Part shown: in pieces, positions 33,982 to 43,274 of the stretch
Layout: every line of letters starts with the position of its first letter
Position numbering within the stretch: position 1 is the first letter of the stretch
Source: Pedobacter sp. D749
GTDB lineage: Bacteria; Bacteroidota; Bacteroidia; Sphingobacteriales; Sphingobacteriaceae
Length of the DNA: 64,000 bases
NCBI RefSeq assembly: GCF_019317285.1
Contig: NZ_CP079218.1
Span: forward strand, 744,001-808,000
Direction of reading: 5' to 3'
Position numbers and translations under genes: made by a program
Notes under the pieces: model-generated
Seen by the model: only the letters and a program-made list of their open reading frames with translations
The model's database searches: none
What the model was told of the DNA's origin: nothing

Positions 33982-35403
33982 ATGGCTAATCTAGCAGACG
34001 AGAACAAGTTCTTTGCAGATGTTTGTAAGAACTTTGACAGTGCGGCTCAATTCACCAATCATCCGGAAGGTTTATTGAACCAGATTAAAACATGTAATAG
34101 TGTATATCGTTTCCAATTTCCAATCCGCCGCGGAAACGGTTTTGAAGTAATTGATGCCTGGCGTGTTGAGCACTCTCACCACATGAGCCCTACAAAGGGT
34201 GGTATCCGTTACAGTGAAATGGTTAACGAAGATGAAGTGATGGCGCTTGCTGCCTTAATGACTTACAAATGTGCTATTGTTAACGTTCCGTTTGGCGGTG
34301 CAAAAGGTGGTATCAAAATCAATACGAAACAATACAGTGTTGCCGAACTGGAAACCATCACACGTCGTTATACCACAGAATTAATTAAGAAAAACTTTAT
34401 TGGCCCTGGTATTGATGTTCCTGCTCCTGATTACGGATCTGGTGAACGCGAAATGAGCTGGATTGCCGATACTTATATGACCATGAACCCAGGTCAGTTA
34501 GATGCTTTAGGCTGTGTAACTGGTAAGCCAATTGCTTTACATGGTATTCGTGGACGTAAAGAAGCTACAGGCCGTGGGGTTGCTTACGCCGTACGCGAAT
34601 GTGTTGAAGTAGCAGAAGATATGGCTAAAATCGGCTTTAAAGCTGGCTTAGGCGATAAAAGGGTAATTGTACAGGGATTAGGTAACGTAGGTTATCACTC
34701 AGCTAAATTTTTAGCCGAATTTGGTGCTACAATTGTGGGGCTTTGTGAGTTTGAAGGTGCTATTTATAACCCTAATGGATTAAACGTTGATGAGGTTTTT
34801 GCACACCGTAAAAACACAGGTTCAATTTTAGATTTCCCTGGTGCTACCAGCTTTAAAAATTCGATGGAAGGTTTAGAGCAAGATTGCGATATCATTGTTC
34901 CGGCAGCATTAGAAAACCAGTTTACGGAGCTTAATATCCGCAATATCAAAGCAAAAATTATTGCTGAAGGTGCAAACGGACCAACAACGCCAGAAGCTGA
35001 AGCCATTTTTACAGAGATGGGCGGTATCATCATTCCTGATATGTATTGCAATGCAGGTGGTGTTACGGTTTCTTATTTCGAATGGCTGAAAAATCTTTCA
35101 CATGTGGCATTTGGTCGTATGGAGAACCGTTATGCAGCTAACTCAAATGCCAATCTGATCAATACTTTAGAGAACTTAACCGGTAAAACCATCCTTCCGG
35201 AGCACCGTTTAATGATTGTTAAAGGCGCATCAGAAATGGAATTGGTAAACTCTGGTTTAGAAGACACGATGATTCATTCTTATCATGAAATTCGCGAAAC
35301 ATTGATGAACAAACCAGGCACGCAAACCTTAAGAACTGCTGCTTTTGTAAATTCAATTGATAAAATTGCCGTTTCTTATATGAATTTAGGCGTTTGGCCA
35401 TAA
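33982..35403 (+). CDS. gdhA: Glu/Leu/Phe/Val dehydrogenase (glutamate dehydrogenase)
   Basis: 473 residues. It catalyses reversible oxidative deamination of an amino acid, most likely glutamate to 2-oxoglutarate, linking nitrogen and carbon metabolism. The N-terminal dimerisation domain holds substrate lysines in SPTKGGIRYS (K72), MTYKCA (K96) and PFGGAKGG (K108). The second domain has the dinucleotide motif QGLGNVGYHSAKFL near residue 225 and the NAGGVTVSYFEW stretch. Length and motifs fit the 420-475 residue hexameric type; coenzyme preference cannot be read with confidence. Single gene with a repeated-motif upstream region and its own terminator. Confidence 0.93.
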   Translation: MANLADENKFFADVCKNFDSAAQFTNHPEGLLNQIKTCNSVYRFQFPIRRGNGFEVIDAWRVEHSHHMSPTKGGIRYSEMVNEDEVMALAALMTYKCAIVNVPFGGAKGGIKINTKQYSVAELETITRRYTTELIKKNFIGPGIDVPAPDYGSGEREMSWIADTYMTMNPGQLDALGCVTGKPIALHGIRGRKEATGRGVAYAVRECVEVAEDMAKIGFKAGLGDKRVIVQGLGNVGYHSAKFLAEFGATIVGLCEFEGAIYNPNGLNVDEVFAHRKNTGSILDFPGATSFKNSMEGLEQDCDIIVPAALENQFTELNIRNIKAKIIAEGANGPTTPEAEAIFTEMGGIIIPDMYCNAGGVTVSYFEWLKNLSHVAFGRMENRYAANSNANLINTLENLTGKTILPEHRLMIVKGASEMELVNSGLEDTMIHSYHEIRETLMNKPGTQTLRTAAFVNSIDKIAVSYMNLGVWP

Positions 35404-35438
35404 TAAGGCCTGGGGTAGGAAGGCAGAAGGTTTAAGGC
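35404..35438. repeat. Heptamer-period array after gdhA
   Basis: Units TAAGGCC, TGGGGTA, GGAAGGC, AGAAGGT and TTAAGGC follow without gap directly from the stop codon; AAGG or its variant recurs about every 7 bp. Same AAGG anchor as the hisIE array read in gene sense. Confidence 0.5.
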
Positions 35439-35460
35439 TTTCCCTCAACGGTAAATAAAA

Positions 35461-35495
35461 AAACCTTACAGTTCTAAAATCTGTAAGGTTTTTTT
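35461..35495 (+). terminator. Rho-independent terminator of gdhA
   Basis: AAACCTTACAG (35461-35471) pairs with CTGTAAGGTTT (35481-35491) across a 9-nt loop, followed by further T. Confidence 0.88.
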
Positions 35496-35556
35496 GTTGC
35501 CTAATTTCGTTACTGCGAAGCCATCTTAATCTTGCAAATGTTAGCTTATGAGGGTC

Positions 35557-35623
35557 GTCATTCCCAACTTGATTGGGAATCGTAATGCAAGCGCTTTAAG
35601 ATTCCCGCCTGCGCGGGAAAGAC
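35557..35623. repeat. 67-bp cloverleaf-like palindromic element, copy 2 (inverted)
   Basis: Reverse orientation of the element at 9673-9739, same 67-bp length. GTCATTCCCAACTTGATTGGGAAT lies at the left end (the hairpin TTCCCAA-cttga-TTGGGAA), the central GCAAGCGCTTTAAGATT matches the inner loop, and the CG-rich hairpin lies at the right. Differences are a few substitutions, some breaking the terminal GTCATTC pairing. The remaining 35624-35740 holds no gene. Confidence 0.75.
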
Positions 35624-35740
35624 GACCACTCTATTGAAATCTGTCAATCGTAGACTATCAAACGACTTGTATGATTTATAAGAATAACATAAAAGATCAC
35701 AATACTCTGCGTAAATCACCTTGAATCTGCGGGAAATACT

Positions 35741-37123
35741 CTACTTGTTTGCCGGAATATTAAAATTTAACGAGCTGTTGAATCCATTTTTAAATGTTCT
35801 TAAAAGTTGAATCAAGGCGTTACGATCCTCATTCAAAAATAAAAGTTCCGATTCTAGTTTGATTTTGTCTTTTTCTATACTTTTTGCTTTGATCTCCAGT
35901 TGACTAAAAGTACCCAGTTTATCCGCAATTAGGGGTATTGTTGTTTGTTTGATCAATTTTTTAAAATCAACTTTAAAATAAAAGAAGTCGTCAGATGATG
36001 CTCTTTTCAAATCGGGTTTAGCGCTTTGAACTGTACTTAATTGAACATTACCATTATTGCCTTTAAAATAAAACTGGTATAAAGGAATCATTGCGCTGCT
36101 AATCTTTCCGGTAGATTGATCTAATGCACCTAGTGATTTAAGATAAGTATTCATTGCTTTATCGTCGGCATTTAGATTTATAGTAATCGAGGGAATCTTC
36201 CGGTCTTGAAGTATTTTTTTCTCCACCTGCTCAAAGTCGTCATTGTACTCGTAGCCAACAATGGTATCTACCTGCGTAATAGTGTTTGTCCATTCAAAAT
36301 CCACGTAATCTTTGTAAAATCTGAAAAAACTATCTTTTGAAAGTAGGGAAAGACTTTCAGCTGCATTTTTTTTAGACAAAGTAGGTTTAAACTTCCCGTT
36401 TAACCACATACTCACTGTACTTTGGGGATTTAAAGTCCGATGCTTAGGTTCAGCAGCAGGTTCTATCCATCTATTCACTAATTCACTGTTAAAATCAATT
36501 TTTCCATCCGTAAAATTAACTTTGCTTAAAGTTTCTTCATTTTGAAAAGACAGGTGATCGGAAAAGCTGGCCATTTGCTCAAACTTGCTATCGCTAATTT
36601 TAACCATGTTCTTTTGAGATTGGATTTCGTCCAGTATATTTTTTACCGGCTCCTTTTTCAGAGTAAATGCCAGACTTACCGTTTTATTGTTAAACAGAAG
36701 GCAAAATGTTGAATCTGCAGACTGGAAAAAATGAGCTTCCTTTTTGATTAATGCAAGCTTTTTCAGAATAAAGCGGTTAAATGCCAAGCTATCAGCTATT
36801 TCGAAACACGAGAAAAAAGTATTTTTAGCCTTTCCTTTTAACGTGTATATGTAAATGTTTGCAGGTATTTTTAAGCCTGTGTTTAAATCGGTTAACCTTT
36901 CTTTGATCCCTTTCTTGTCTGCTCCTGAATATTGACCAGGATGTTTCAGATAACTAATTGCAATAGTTTTGTATAGTTCATCAACATTAATTTTAAACAA
37001 AGCATTGGTAGAAACAGGGATGGATATCTTATTGGCCTGGATTTGCCTGTATTTGAAAAAGCCGAAATAACAAAGCAGCAGCAATATTACTATCGCTGCT
37101 GTTATTTTTAAAAATTTCTTCAT
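35741..37123 (-). CDS. Membrane-anchored envelope protein, unknown
   Basis: 460 residues. One N-terminal helix (about 6-24) is followed by a large extracytoplasmic region rich in beta and alternating charged segments, with no catalytic motif that I can see. The order of segments (IPVSTNALFKINVDELYK ... early; NVQLSTVQSAKP, KLGTFSQLEIKAK late) resembles the neighbouring DUF4836-type protein, as if the two are distant relatives. Direct tests of that relation were not possible. It lies downstream of that gene on the same strand with a repeat-filled gap. Confidence 0.55.
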   Translation of the reverse strand: MKKFLKITAAIVILLLLCYFGFFKYRQIQANKISIPVSTNALFKINVDELYKTIAISYLKHPGQYSGADKKGIKERLTDLNTGLKIPANIYIYTLKGKAKNTFFSCFEIADSLAFNRFILKKLALIKKEAHFFQSADSTFCLLFNNKTVSLAFTLKKEPVKNILDEIQSQKNMVKISDSKFEQMASFSDHLSFQNEETLSKVNFTDGKIDFNSELVNRWIEPAAEPKHRTLNPQSTVSMWLNGKFKPTLSKKNAAESLSLLSKDSFFRFYKDYVDFEWTNTITQVDTIVGYEYNDDFEQVEKKILQDRKIPSITINLNADDKAMNTYLKSLGALDQSTGKISSAMIPLYQFYFKGNNGNVQLSTVQSAKPDLKRASSDDFFYFKVDFKKLIKQTTIPLIADKLGTFSQLEIKAKSIEKDKIKLESELLFLNEDRNALIQLLRTFKNGFNSSLNFNIPANK

Positions 37124-37130
37124 AGAGAAT

Positions 37131-37235
37131 GGTTCATTGGTTCATTTGTCATTCGTTCATTGGTTATTGCGAACTAGTGATTGTTTAGTAGTTCACTGGC
37201 CATTAGTTTATTGGTCTATTGCAAATTAGTTATTT
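37131..37235. repeat. 7/8-bp-period ATT array between two envelope genes
   Basis: ATT occurs at 37136, 37144, 37151, 37159, 37166, 37180, 37202, 37210, 37218, 37225 and 37232; steps are 7 or 8 bp or sums of these. Unit examples are GGTTCATT, TGTCATT and GGTCTATT, related to TAGTCAT of the gldC array. Confidence 0.55.
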
Positions 37236-37281
37236 TAACTTTCCAGCATTATAACCTTCTGGCACTTTGCAACCTTCTCCA

Positions 37282-37309
37282 AACTAAAAACTCCCAACTT
37301 CGAACTATT
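37282..37309. repeat. Heptamer-period array overlapping the DUF4836 stop
   Basis: AACT at 37282, 37289, 37296 and 37303, exactly 7 bp apart, in units such as AACTAAA, AACTCCC and AACTTCG. The last unit contains the stop codon of the minus-strand gene (37305-37307). Confidence 0.6.
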
Positions 37310-39362
37310 TAGCTGCATTTTCAATTAGCGAGAATAAATACTTCAATGCATTTTCATGCCCGTTTGGAATTTCGGCGCTAATATCTGCTGAAACCAGTCT
37401 GCCCTTAATCGGGTTCGATTTCATGTACACATTACCCATTTTTTCTAAAGTACTGTTAAATTTCTTAGCGGTTTCTTCACCACCAATTTCCGAATCTGGC
37501 ACTTTTCCTACAAGATTTTTAGCATTAAACAGGAAGCTGAAATTGTTTTTGCTCAACAGGTCTTTGTGCAGTTTGCTGATTTTGTTGTTGTATTGATTTT
37601 TACTGATGCTTTGCATCTCACTTAAAGAATTGCCAAAAAACACAATTCCGTCTTTAATCATAAAGTAAATATCAATCGGGCTTTTCTTCTCCTGGATTTT
37701 ATAGATATTATTTTCAACCGTTACCATATTTTTATGAATACCATATTTAATCAATTTATTGATCAACCTGGTATCTTCAGAAGAGAACATGAAAAGGAAA
37801 TCAGGTAAAGTTTCATTTTTGGTTTTTGTTACCTCTTTCTGATTATAATCATCATCATACTCATAAGTGGTATAAGTAACTTCTTTGGTTTTTAATCCAT
37901 TGATTACGAATAGCGCATCACCTTTGATTACTTTGCTTACTGCTTCTTCATCAAGCAAAAGACTGAATAACTCAGTTCCTAGATCAATTTCCTCTTCCAT
38001 TTTACCACCCAAAAATGAACCGTAAGTTTGTTTCATTAACTTTGGGAATTCTTCTAAATAGGATTTAGTATCAATAGAATAGCTCATAAAACCAAGGGCT
38101 TTTTCGCTGTCTACATATTTCAGAAAGTTTTTGTTCAACTTCCTGTTCATAATTTTTTTATAAGCATCGGCTTGTTCCTGGGCCAGCTCTAAACCCGTAG
38201 AAATACGGAAACTTTTGTTATCCATAAAAAGTTTGGCGTTTAAACTACCATAACCTTTCATGAGACCTGCTTTGCCATAAGTTCCAAATTCTGGCGCAAT
38301 TGAATTGTAAACATCCTGCAGGCTCGATACCCAAAGCTCTGCAATGGCTTTGTTGTCCAAACTTGAGGTATAAGATTTATTTGTCTCAATAGATTGGTAA
38401 GTGCCGTTGAAAATATTATCGGCCTGAGCAGTCATCCAGGTAAAAGCCAGTCTTTTTTTCTTGGCATCCTGTTCTGCCAGTTCTTTCTGGTACTCTTGAT
38501 AGTGCTTTTCATCACCAGCCTGATTATAATTTTCAGCGTCCGCTACATCGCTTGAAACATAAGCTACAGCACTATCCCTTACCGCATCATCGGGCATGTC
38601 TGGTGATATTCCATCATAAATAAAGCCATCACTAACTGGCTTTTTCTTTTTACCAGCAGTAGATTTCTTTAGTGTTTTACCTTTAGTGGCTTTTTTTGAT
38701 GATTTTTTCTTTTTATTAGTGGTTTTTGTCTTTTTAGAAGATTTTACTTTAGCGGGAGTATTAATCTCTTCAGGATAAGCAACCGTCGCCACCGAATCTA
38801 CAGCCACAGCAGCACTATCTAATCCTACTGTATCCCACCCATATTTTGTATATTTAATCCCATAACGGGCAGATTTAACAGAATCGGCAAAAAACGAACT
38901 TTTAATGCTTCCTGTTACAAAATAAAGCATGTTGTTGTTCCATTTGATGATACTCGTGCTATCAGGTAAAACCATTGTACGGATATCGCCCTGTTGGGTG
39001 AATTTTTTCTCTTTGTTTTCAATTAAACTTTCAAATTTTTTGGCATCTTTTATCGGGATCAAAAAACAGTTGTAGGTAATACTATCGCTCAACTGGTTGA
39101 AGTAATACATGTTTTTCTCCAGGTTGATGCCAAAATCTTCTATACTAGTGAAGTTTTTATCCAGAGATTTAGAGGTTTCCGTTAATAATTTCTTGCCTAC
39201 AAAAGATTCGTTAAAATCTTTTACAAACATGAGCTTAAAAACATTATCGCCTTTTATGGTAGCGACTGTGAAAGCATTTGATGGGATTTTTTTGGCTAAA
39301 TCCTGTGCCTGCGCAAAGTTTAGCGATAAAAATAGGGAGATGGCAATTAGAATTTTTTTCAT
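37305..39362 (-). CDS. DUF4836 family exported protein
   Basis: 685 residues with a signal peptide ending at about AQAQ (residue 20). It opens with LAKKIPSNAFTVATIKGDNV, the pattern of DUF4836, a Bacteroidota family of exported proteins whose role is unknown. The central region (about 210-245) is a Lys/Ser/Thr-rich low-complexity insert (KTTNKKKKSSKKATKGK) that is probably disordered. The C-terminal half has long alternating charged helices. It is followed by the membrane-anchored protein of 460 residues and preceded by a lipoprotein gene, all on the minus strand, so the three may form one envelope-protein locus. Confidence 0.6.
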   Translation of the reverse strand: MKKILIAISLFLSLNFAQAQDLAKKIPSNAFTVATIKGDNVFKLMFVKDFNESFVGKKLLTETSKSLDKNFTSIEDFGINLEKNMYYFNQLSDSITYNCFLIPIKDAKKFESLIENKEKKFTQQGDIRTMVLPDSTSIIKWNNNMLYFVTGSIKSSFFADSVKSARYGIKYTKYGWDTVGLDSAAVAVDSVATVAYPEEINTPAKVKSSKKTKTTNKKKKSSKKATKGKTLKKSTAGKKKKPVSDGFIYDGISPDMPDDAVRDSAVAYVSSDVADAENYNQAGDEKHYQEYQKELAEQDAKKKRLAFTWMTAQADNIFNGTYQSIETNKSYTSSLDNKAIAELWVSSLQDVYNSIAPEFGTYGKAGLMKGYGSLNAKLFMDNKSFRISTGLELAQEQADAYKKIMNRKLNKNFLKYVDSEKALGFMSYSIDTKSYLEEFPKLMKQTYGSFLGGKMEEEIDLGTELFSLLLDEEAVSKVIKGDALFVINGLKTKEVTYTTYEYDDDYNQKEVTKTKNETLPDFLFMFSSEDTRLINKLIKYGIHKNMVTVENNIYKIQEKKSPIDIYFMIKDGIVFFGNSLSEMQSISKNQYNNKISKLHKDLLSKNNFSFLFNAKNLVGKVPDSEIGGEETAKKFNSTLEKMGNVYMKSNPIKGRLVSADISAEIPNGHENALKYLFSLIENAAK

Positions 39363-39424
39363 TTAGATAGATTTTTTAGAGATAAGGATCATGTTTATTT
39401 TACCATTGAGGCTATATGCATGAT

Positions 39425-40105
39425 TTATTTAGATATTTGTATAGTGTTTGATACGTTAATTTTTCCGTTAATTAAATCCATAATGCTGCTTTTTAACATC
39501 ACGGCTTTTTTGGATTTCGACACGTTTGATGCCGGATTGTTGCTACTTGTTACAGGAGATTCGAAACGATAGATGCTGGTGTAGGTAGCACCGTTAAAAA
39601 CCGCCTTGTCTTTTGCTTTTAATTTACTGAATTCTGTTTTAGCGGTACTGATTGCCTGGTATTTTCGGCTAAAGGTTTTGGTAGCCTTGTTATAGGTGTA
39701 GGATGAAGTATTGGTTGCCTTAATTTTTTGCTGGGCAAGAATATTTTTGGTGATGTTGTTGATATTCGAAACGTCTTTAAAAGAAAAGCTGATGGTTGCG
39801 ATGTAATTATTAAAATCATTCGTGCTTTTTACATTCGAAATTCCTTCTGATTTTCTCAGATAGGCCACTGCTTCATTTAATTCTTGTTGAATTTTCTGTT
39901 TACTGGGAACTTTATAGCCCTGTACACTATCTAACAGCATTACAGAAGCCACCTTTGTTTTACTCTGACTTAAGTTTATGGTGAGGATAACATCACCAGT
40001 ACCATTGTTTTTCATCGAAATTTCTTCAATTACCTCAAAGCAGGAGCTTAAAATTGGTATCAAAAAGATAAATAACAATAACTTATAAAACTGTTTCAAG
40101 TTCAT
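39425..40105 (-). CDS. Lipoprotein of unknown function
   Basis: 226 residues. Lipobox ILSSC places the acylated Cys at residue 22, followed by FEVIEEISMKNNGTGDVILTI, a beta-strand opening, then helical and beta segments (LDSVQGYKVPSKQKIQQEL and VAYLRKSEGISNVKS). No family recognised. It is first in the minus-strand group with DUF4836 and the 460-residue protein, spaced 62 bp from the former. Confidence 0.6.
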   Translation of the reverse strand: MNLKQFYKLLLFIFLIPILSSCFEVIEEISMKNNGTGDVILTINLSQSKTKVASVMLLDSVQGYKVPSKQKIQQELNEAVAYLRKSEGISNVKSTNDFNNYIATISFSFKDVSNINNITKNILAQQKIKATNTSSYTYNKATKTFSRKYQAISTAKTEFSKLKAKDKAVFNGATYTSIYRFESPVTSSNNPASNVSKSKKAVMLKSSIMDLINGKINVSNTIQISK

Positions 40106-40326
40106 ATTAATCCGGTTTATGTTTGCTGTGTGGAATGTAAAAAAGGGACAATTATCTGACGGACCAAACTTAATAATTTCAAGCCGAACTTTTAAGCGAT
40201 TTAAGATATTACTTAAGATCGGTTATAAATAGGGATTCAGGACAAATATTTCCCCTTCAAAAATCAGGTGATTGTCAATATAAAGACAAGAAAAATGTAA
40301 AAGAATGCTGGCTAAGCCGATTTTTC

Positions 40327-40334
40327 TATCTTTG
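40327..40334 (+). promoter_or_regulatory. -7 box (TATCTTTG) of ccmE-ccmF
   Basis: Perfect TAnnTTTG match ending 27 bp before the ccmE ATG at 40362. It lies inside a longer frame that could otherwise extend the gene upstream, so it also supports the internal ATG. Confidence 0.55.
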
Positions 40335-40361
40335 TTGCCAGCTTTTACAACAAGTATAACC

Positions 40362-40796
40362 ATGAAGAAAAGTGCAATCATTGGGTTGATTACCATCGCA
40401 ATTTCCGTAGGGATTTTATTTAGCTTAAATGCAAATACCGACACCTACTCTAATTTCAAACAAGCAACTCTTTCTGAGAAAGAAGAACATGTTATGGGCT
40501 ATTGGGTAAAATCAATGGGTACTTATTACGACGCCGTAAAAGACGCGAACCATTTTTCATTCCACATGAAAGATGAAAAGGGAGAAGTGAGAGAGGTAAT
40601 TTACGCTGGTACCAAACCGCAGGATTTCGAAAAATCAGAAAAATTAGTGCTTATCGGTAAAATGGATAAGGACAAATTTTACGCATCGAAAATTTTAATG
40701 AAATGCCCATCTAAATATAATGATAACCTGGTAGAGGTTAATAAGGATGGCAAAGTCGAACAAGTAAGCAAAGACGGCGGGAAAAAATATAACTAA
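40362..40796 (+). CDS. ccmE: Cytochrome c maturation protein CcmE, CxxxY type
   Basis: 144 residues from ATG 40362. The frame continues 19 codons upstream, but a -7 box lies there and MKKSAIIGLITIAISVGILF is the natural membrane anchor. CcmE is the heme chaperone of system I: an N-terminal anchor followed by a small OB-fold beta-barrel (YWVKSMGTYYD ... KLVLIGKMDKDKFYASKIL). At the heme-binding position the sequence reads K-C115-P-S-K-Y119, so Cys replaces the covalently heme-binding His of HxxxY. CxxxY CcmE proteins are known from some archaea and Desulfovibrio-type bacteria with reduced Ccm sets. ccmF follows 8 bp downstream. Confidence 0.88.
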   Translation: MKKSAIIGLITIAISVGILFSLNANTDTYSNFKQATLSEKEEHVMGYWVKSMGTYYDAVKDANHFSFHMKDEKGEVREVIYAGTKPQDFEKSEKLVLIGKMDKDKFYASKILMKCPSKYNDNLVEVNKDGKVEQVSKDGGKKYN

Positions 40797-40804
40797 TTTA
40801 TTTA

Positions 40805-43270
40805 ATGGATATTCAATTTGTAGGCGAACACCTGTTACCAGGTAAAATCGGACAGTTTTTTATTGTTCTGGCATTTAGTGCATCATTACTATCAACTATA
40901 TCGTATTTTTTTGCCAGCCGCGATAAAAAATTAGAAGAAAAATCCTGGAGAAACTTAGGCCGGATTGGATACCTGGTTAATTTTGCCAGTATTATCGGTA
41001 TTGGTGCCATTTTGTTCTATCTGGTACTCGGCCATTATTTTGAGTATTATTACGTTCAATCTCACTCATCAAAGCAACTTCCGGTATACTATATTATATC
41101 TTCTTTCTGGGAAGGACAGGAAGGTAGTTTTTGGCTTTGGGCTTTCTGGCAATCATTTCTTGGCACGTTGTTGATTTGGAAAGCAAAATCATGGGAAAGC
41201 CCTGTAATGACAGTTGTTGCCTTTTCTCAAGTGTTTTTAACCTCAATGCTTTTAGGCGTCGAGATTTTTGGAGAGCGTATCGGAAGTTCACCTTTTATAC
41301 TTTTAAGAGATGCGATGGATTTAAAAGCACAGGCACCTGTTGTTTTTGCAAATCCAGAAAATTATAAAAATTACCTTAAATTCATCACAGATGGAAAAGG
41401 ATTAAATCCATTGTTGCAAAACTATTGGATGGTAATCCACCCACCAACCTTGTTTTTAGGTTTTGCCAGTATGGTTGTGCCTTTCGCTTATGGCATTGCG
41501 GCTTTATGGCAAAAAAGATATAAAGAATGGATCAAACCAGCTATGCCATGGACACTTTTTGCGGTAATGGTTTTAGGTACAGGTATTATTATGGGGTCTT
41601 TCTGGGCTTATGAAGCGTTAAATTTTGGCGGTTTCTGGGCTTGGGATCCTGTAGAAAATGCATCTTTAATACCGTGGTTAACCTTAATTGGTGCCGTACA
41701 CGTAATGATTGCGTATAAAAATACGGGGCATGCCTATTTTACAGCCATTGCATTGGTATTCTTAAGTTTCTTATTGGTGCTTTATGCATCGTTTTTAACA
41801 CGAAGCGGAATTTTGGGCGATACATCTGTACACTCGTTCACTGATATGGGAATGTTTGGTCACCTAATATTGTACAACGTAGTTTTTGCAGTTTTGGCCA
41901 TAACGTTGATTGTAGTACGGTGGAAAGAATTGCCGATTACCACCAAAGATGAAGAAACCTATTCTCGCGAATTCTGGATGTTTATTGGCGCTTTAGTGGT
42001 AACTATCGCTTGCATCCAGGTCATATTCTCCACTTCGGTTCCTGTATTTAACAAAGCCTTTGGAACTAATTTTTCGCCTCCAATCGATGCCGTTAAATAC
42101 TATAATCAATGGCAAGCCCCATTTGCGGTATTAATTACCTTGATTTCGGGTTTCTCTCAATATTTAAAATACAAAAGAACAGATCCTCGGAAATTTTATA
42201 GCAGTTTAATCTCTGCGATTTTGTTTTCGATTGTTTTAACCGCAGGTTTAGTGTATGTGGCTGGGATTTACACCAACACCATGTACATCCTCATTACTTT
42301 CAGTTGTTTGTTCGCTGTTCTTTCTAATGCTGCAGTATTATATCAGGCTTTTGGTGGCAAGGCTAAATTGGCTGGATCTGCAATTGCACACATTGGTTTT
42401 GCTTTCTTGATCTTAGGTGCTTTAATTTCTGCCGCTACAAACAAACCTTTATCAATTAATGCCAGTAAATTTATTCCGGTAGAAGGTTTCGAGAAGGCGG
42501 AAAAACCTGGTGAAAACATCATGTTATACAAAAACGAACCTAAAAAAATGGGTAAGTATACCGTAACATACATCACTGATACAGTAGTGGCACCCAATAC
42601 CATTTATACCCTTAATTTTAAAGTTTTAGATAAAGAAGGGAAAGTGAAAGAAGATTTTAATTTGCATCCACATGTTCAGGACAATGAAAAAATGGGTTTG
42701 ATTGCCTCTCCTGATACCAAGCATTATTTAACCTACGATGTGTACACTCACATTACCAGCGCCCCTGCTAAAAAAGAATCGCACGATGATCACGAAGGGC
42801 ATTCGGATGATGAAAACTATAAAGCACCACGTATTGTTAAAGTTTCAGTAGGCGATACCATCCATACTTCTAGCGGTGTGATTACGGTGAAAGATTTAGA
42901 TCGAAAACCTACTGCTAAAGATTTAGCACTTGCGCAAGGCGATTATGCGGTTGGTTTACCATTAGAAATTAATGCAGCTGGTAAAGTTTACAACACGGAG
43001 CCTATTTTCTTAATAAAAGGTAATAATACTTTTGATTTCGCCCGTAAAGTGGATGAATTGGATTTGAAATTCCGTTTTTCGAGGGTTTTACCAGATGAGA
43101 AAAAAGTAGAGCTTCAGATTTTTGAAAAACCTCAACAAGCTAAAGATTGGGTTGTTTTTAAAGCAATTGAATTTCCTTTCATCAATTTATACTGGGCTGG
43201 TACCATCGTAATGGTTGTGGGTTTCTTAATTTCAATTTTTAGAAGGAGAAAAGAGGCCAAAGTCGCATAA
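40805..43270 (+). CDS. ccmF: Heme lyase CcmF / CcsA-type cytochrome c biogenesis protein
   Basis: 821 residues, longer than the ~650 of Proteobacterial CcmF. CcmF ligates heme to apocytochrome c. Visible signatures are GQEGSFWLW (104-112), IHPPTLFLG (211-219) and the tryptophan-rich heme loop GGFWAWDPVEN (275-285), with about fifteen membrane helices. After about residue 530 there is a large periplasmic region containing a His/Asp-rich stretch (ESHDDHEGHSDDEN) and ending in a last helix with a basic tail. The His-rich stretch is a feature I would not expect in the standard enzyme. It follows ccmE and precedes a DUF2520 gene by 4 bp. Confidence 0.88.
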   Translation: MDIQFVGEHLLPGKIGQFFIVLAFSASLLSTISYFFASRDKKLEEKSWRNLGRIGYLVNFASIIGIGAILFYLVLGHYFEYYYVQSHSSKQLPVYYIISSFWEGQEGSFWLWAFWQSFLGTLLIWKAKSWESPVMTVVAFSQVFLTSMLLGVEIFGERIGSSPFILLRDAMDLKAQAPVVFANPENYKNYLKFITDGKGLNPLLQNYWMVIHPPTLFLGFASMVVPFAYGIAALWQKRYKEWIKPAMPWTLFAVMVLGTGIIMGSFWAYEALNFGGFWAWDPVENASLIPWLTLIGAVHVMIAYKNTGHAYFTAIALVFLSFLLVLYASFLTRSGILGDTSVHSFTDMGMFGHLILYNVVFAVLAITLIVVRWKELPITTKDEETYSREFWMFIGALVVTIACIQVIFSTSVPVFNKAFGTNFSPPIDAVKYYNQWQAPFAVLITLISGFSQYLKYKRTDPRKFYSSLISAILFSIVLTAGLVYVAGIYTNTMYILITFSCLFAVLSNAAVLYQAFGGKAKLAGSAIAHIGFAFLILGALISAATNKPLSINASKFIPVEGFEKAEKPGENIMLYKNEPKKMGKYTVTYITDTVVAPNTIYTLNFKVLDKEGKVKEDFNLHPHVQDNEKMGLIASPDTKHYLTYDVYTHITSAPAKKESHDDHEGHSDDENYKAPRIVKVSVGDTIHTSSGVITVKDLDRKPTAKDLALAQGDYAVGLPLEINAAGKVYNTEPIFLIKGNNTFDFARKVDELDLKFRFSRVLPDEKKVELQIFEKPQQAKDWVVFKAIEFPFINLYWAGTIVMVVGFLISIFRRRKEAKVA

Positions 43271-43274
43271 AATC

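Noticed and set aside
40305..40361. N-terminal extension of ccmE from 40305
   Set aside because: The -7 box at 40327-40334 lies inside it and the membrane anchor begins at the ATG 40362.
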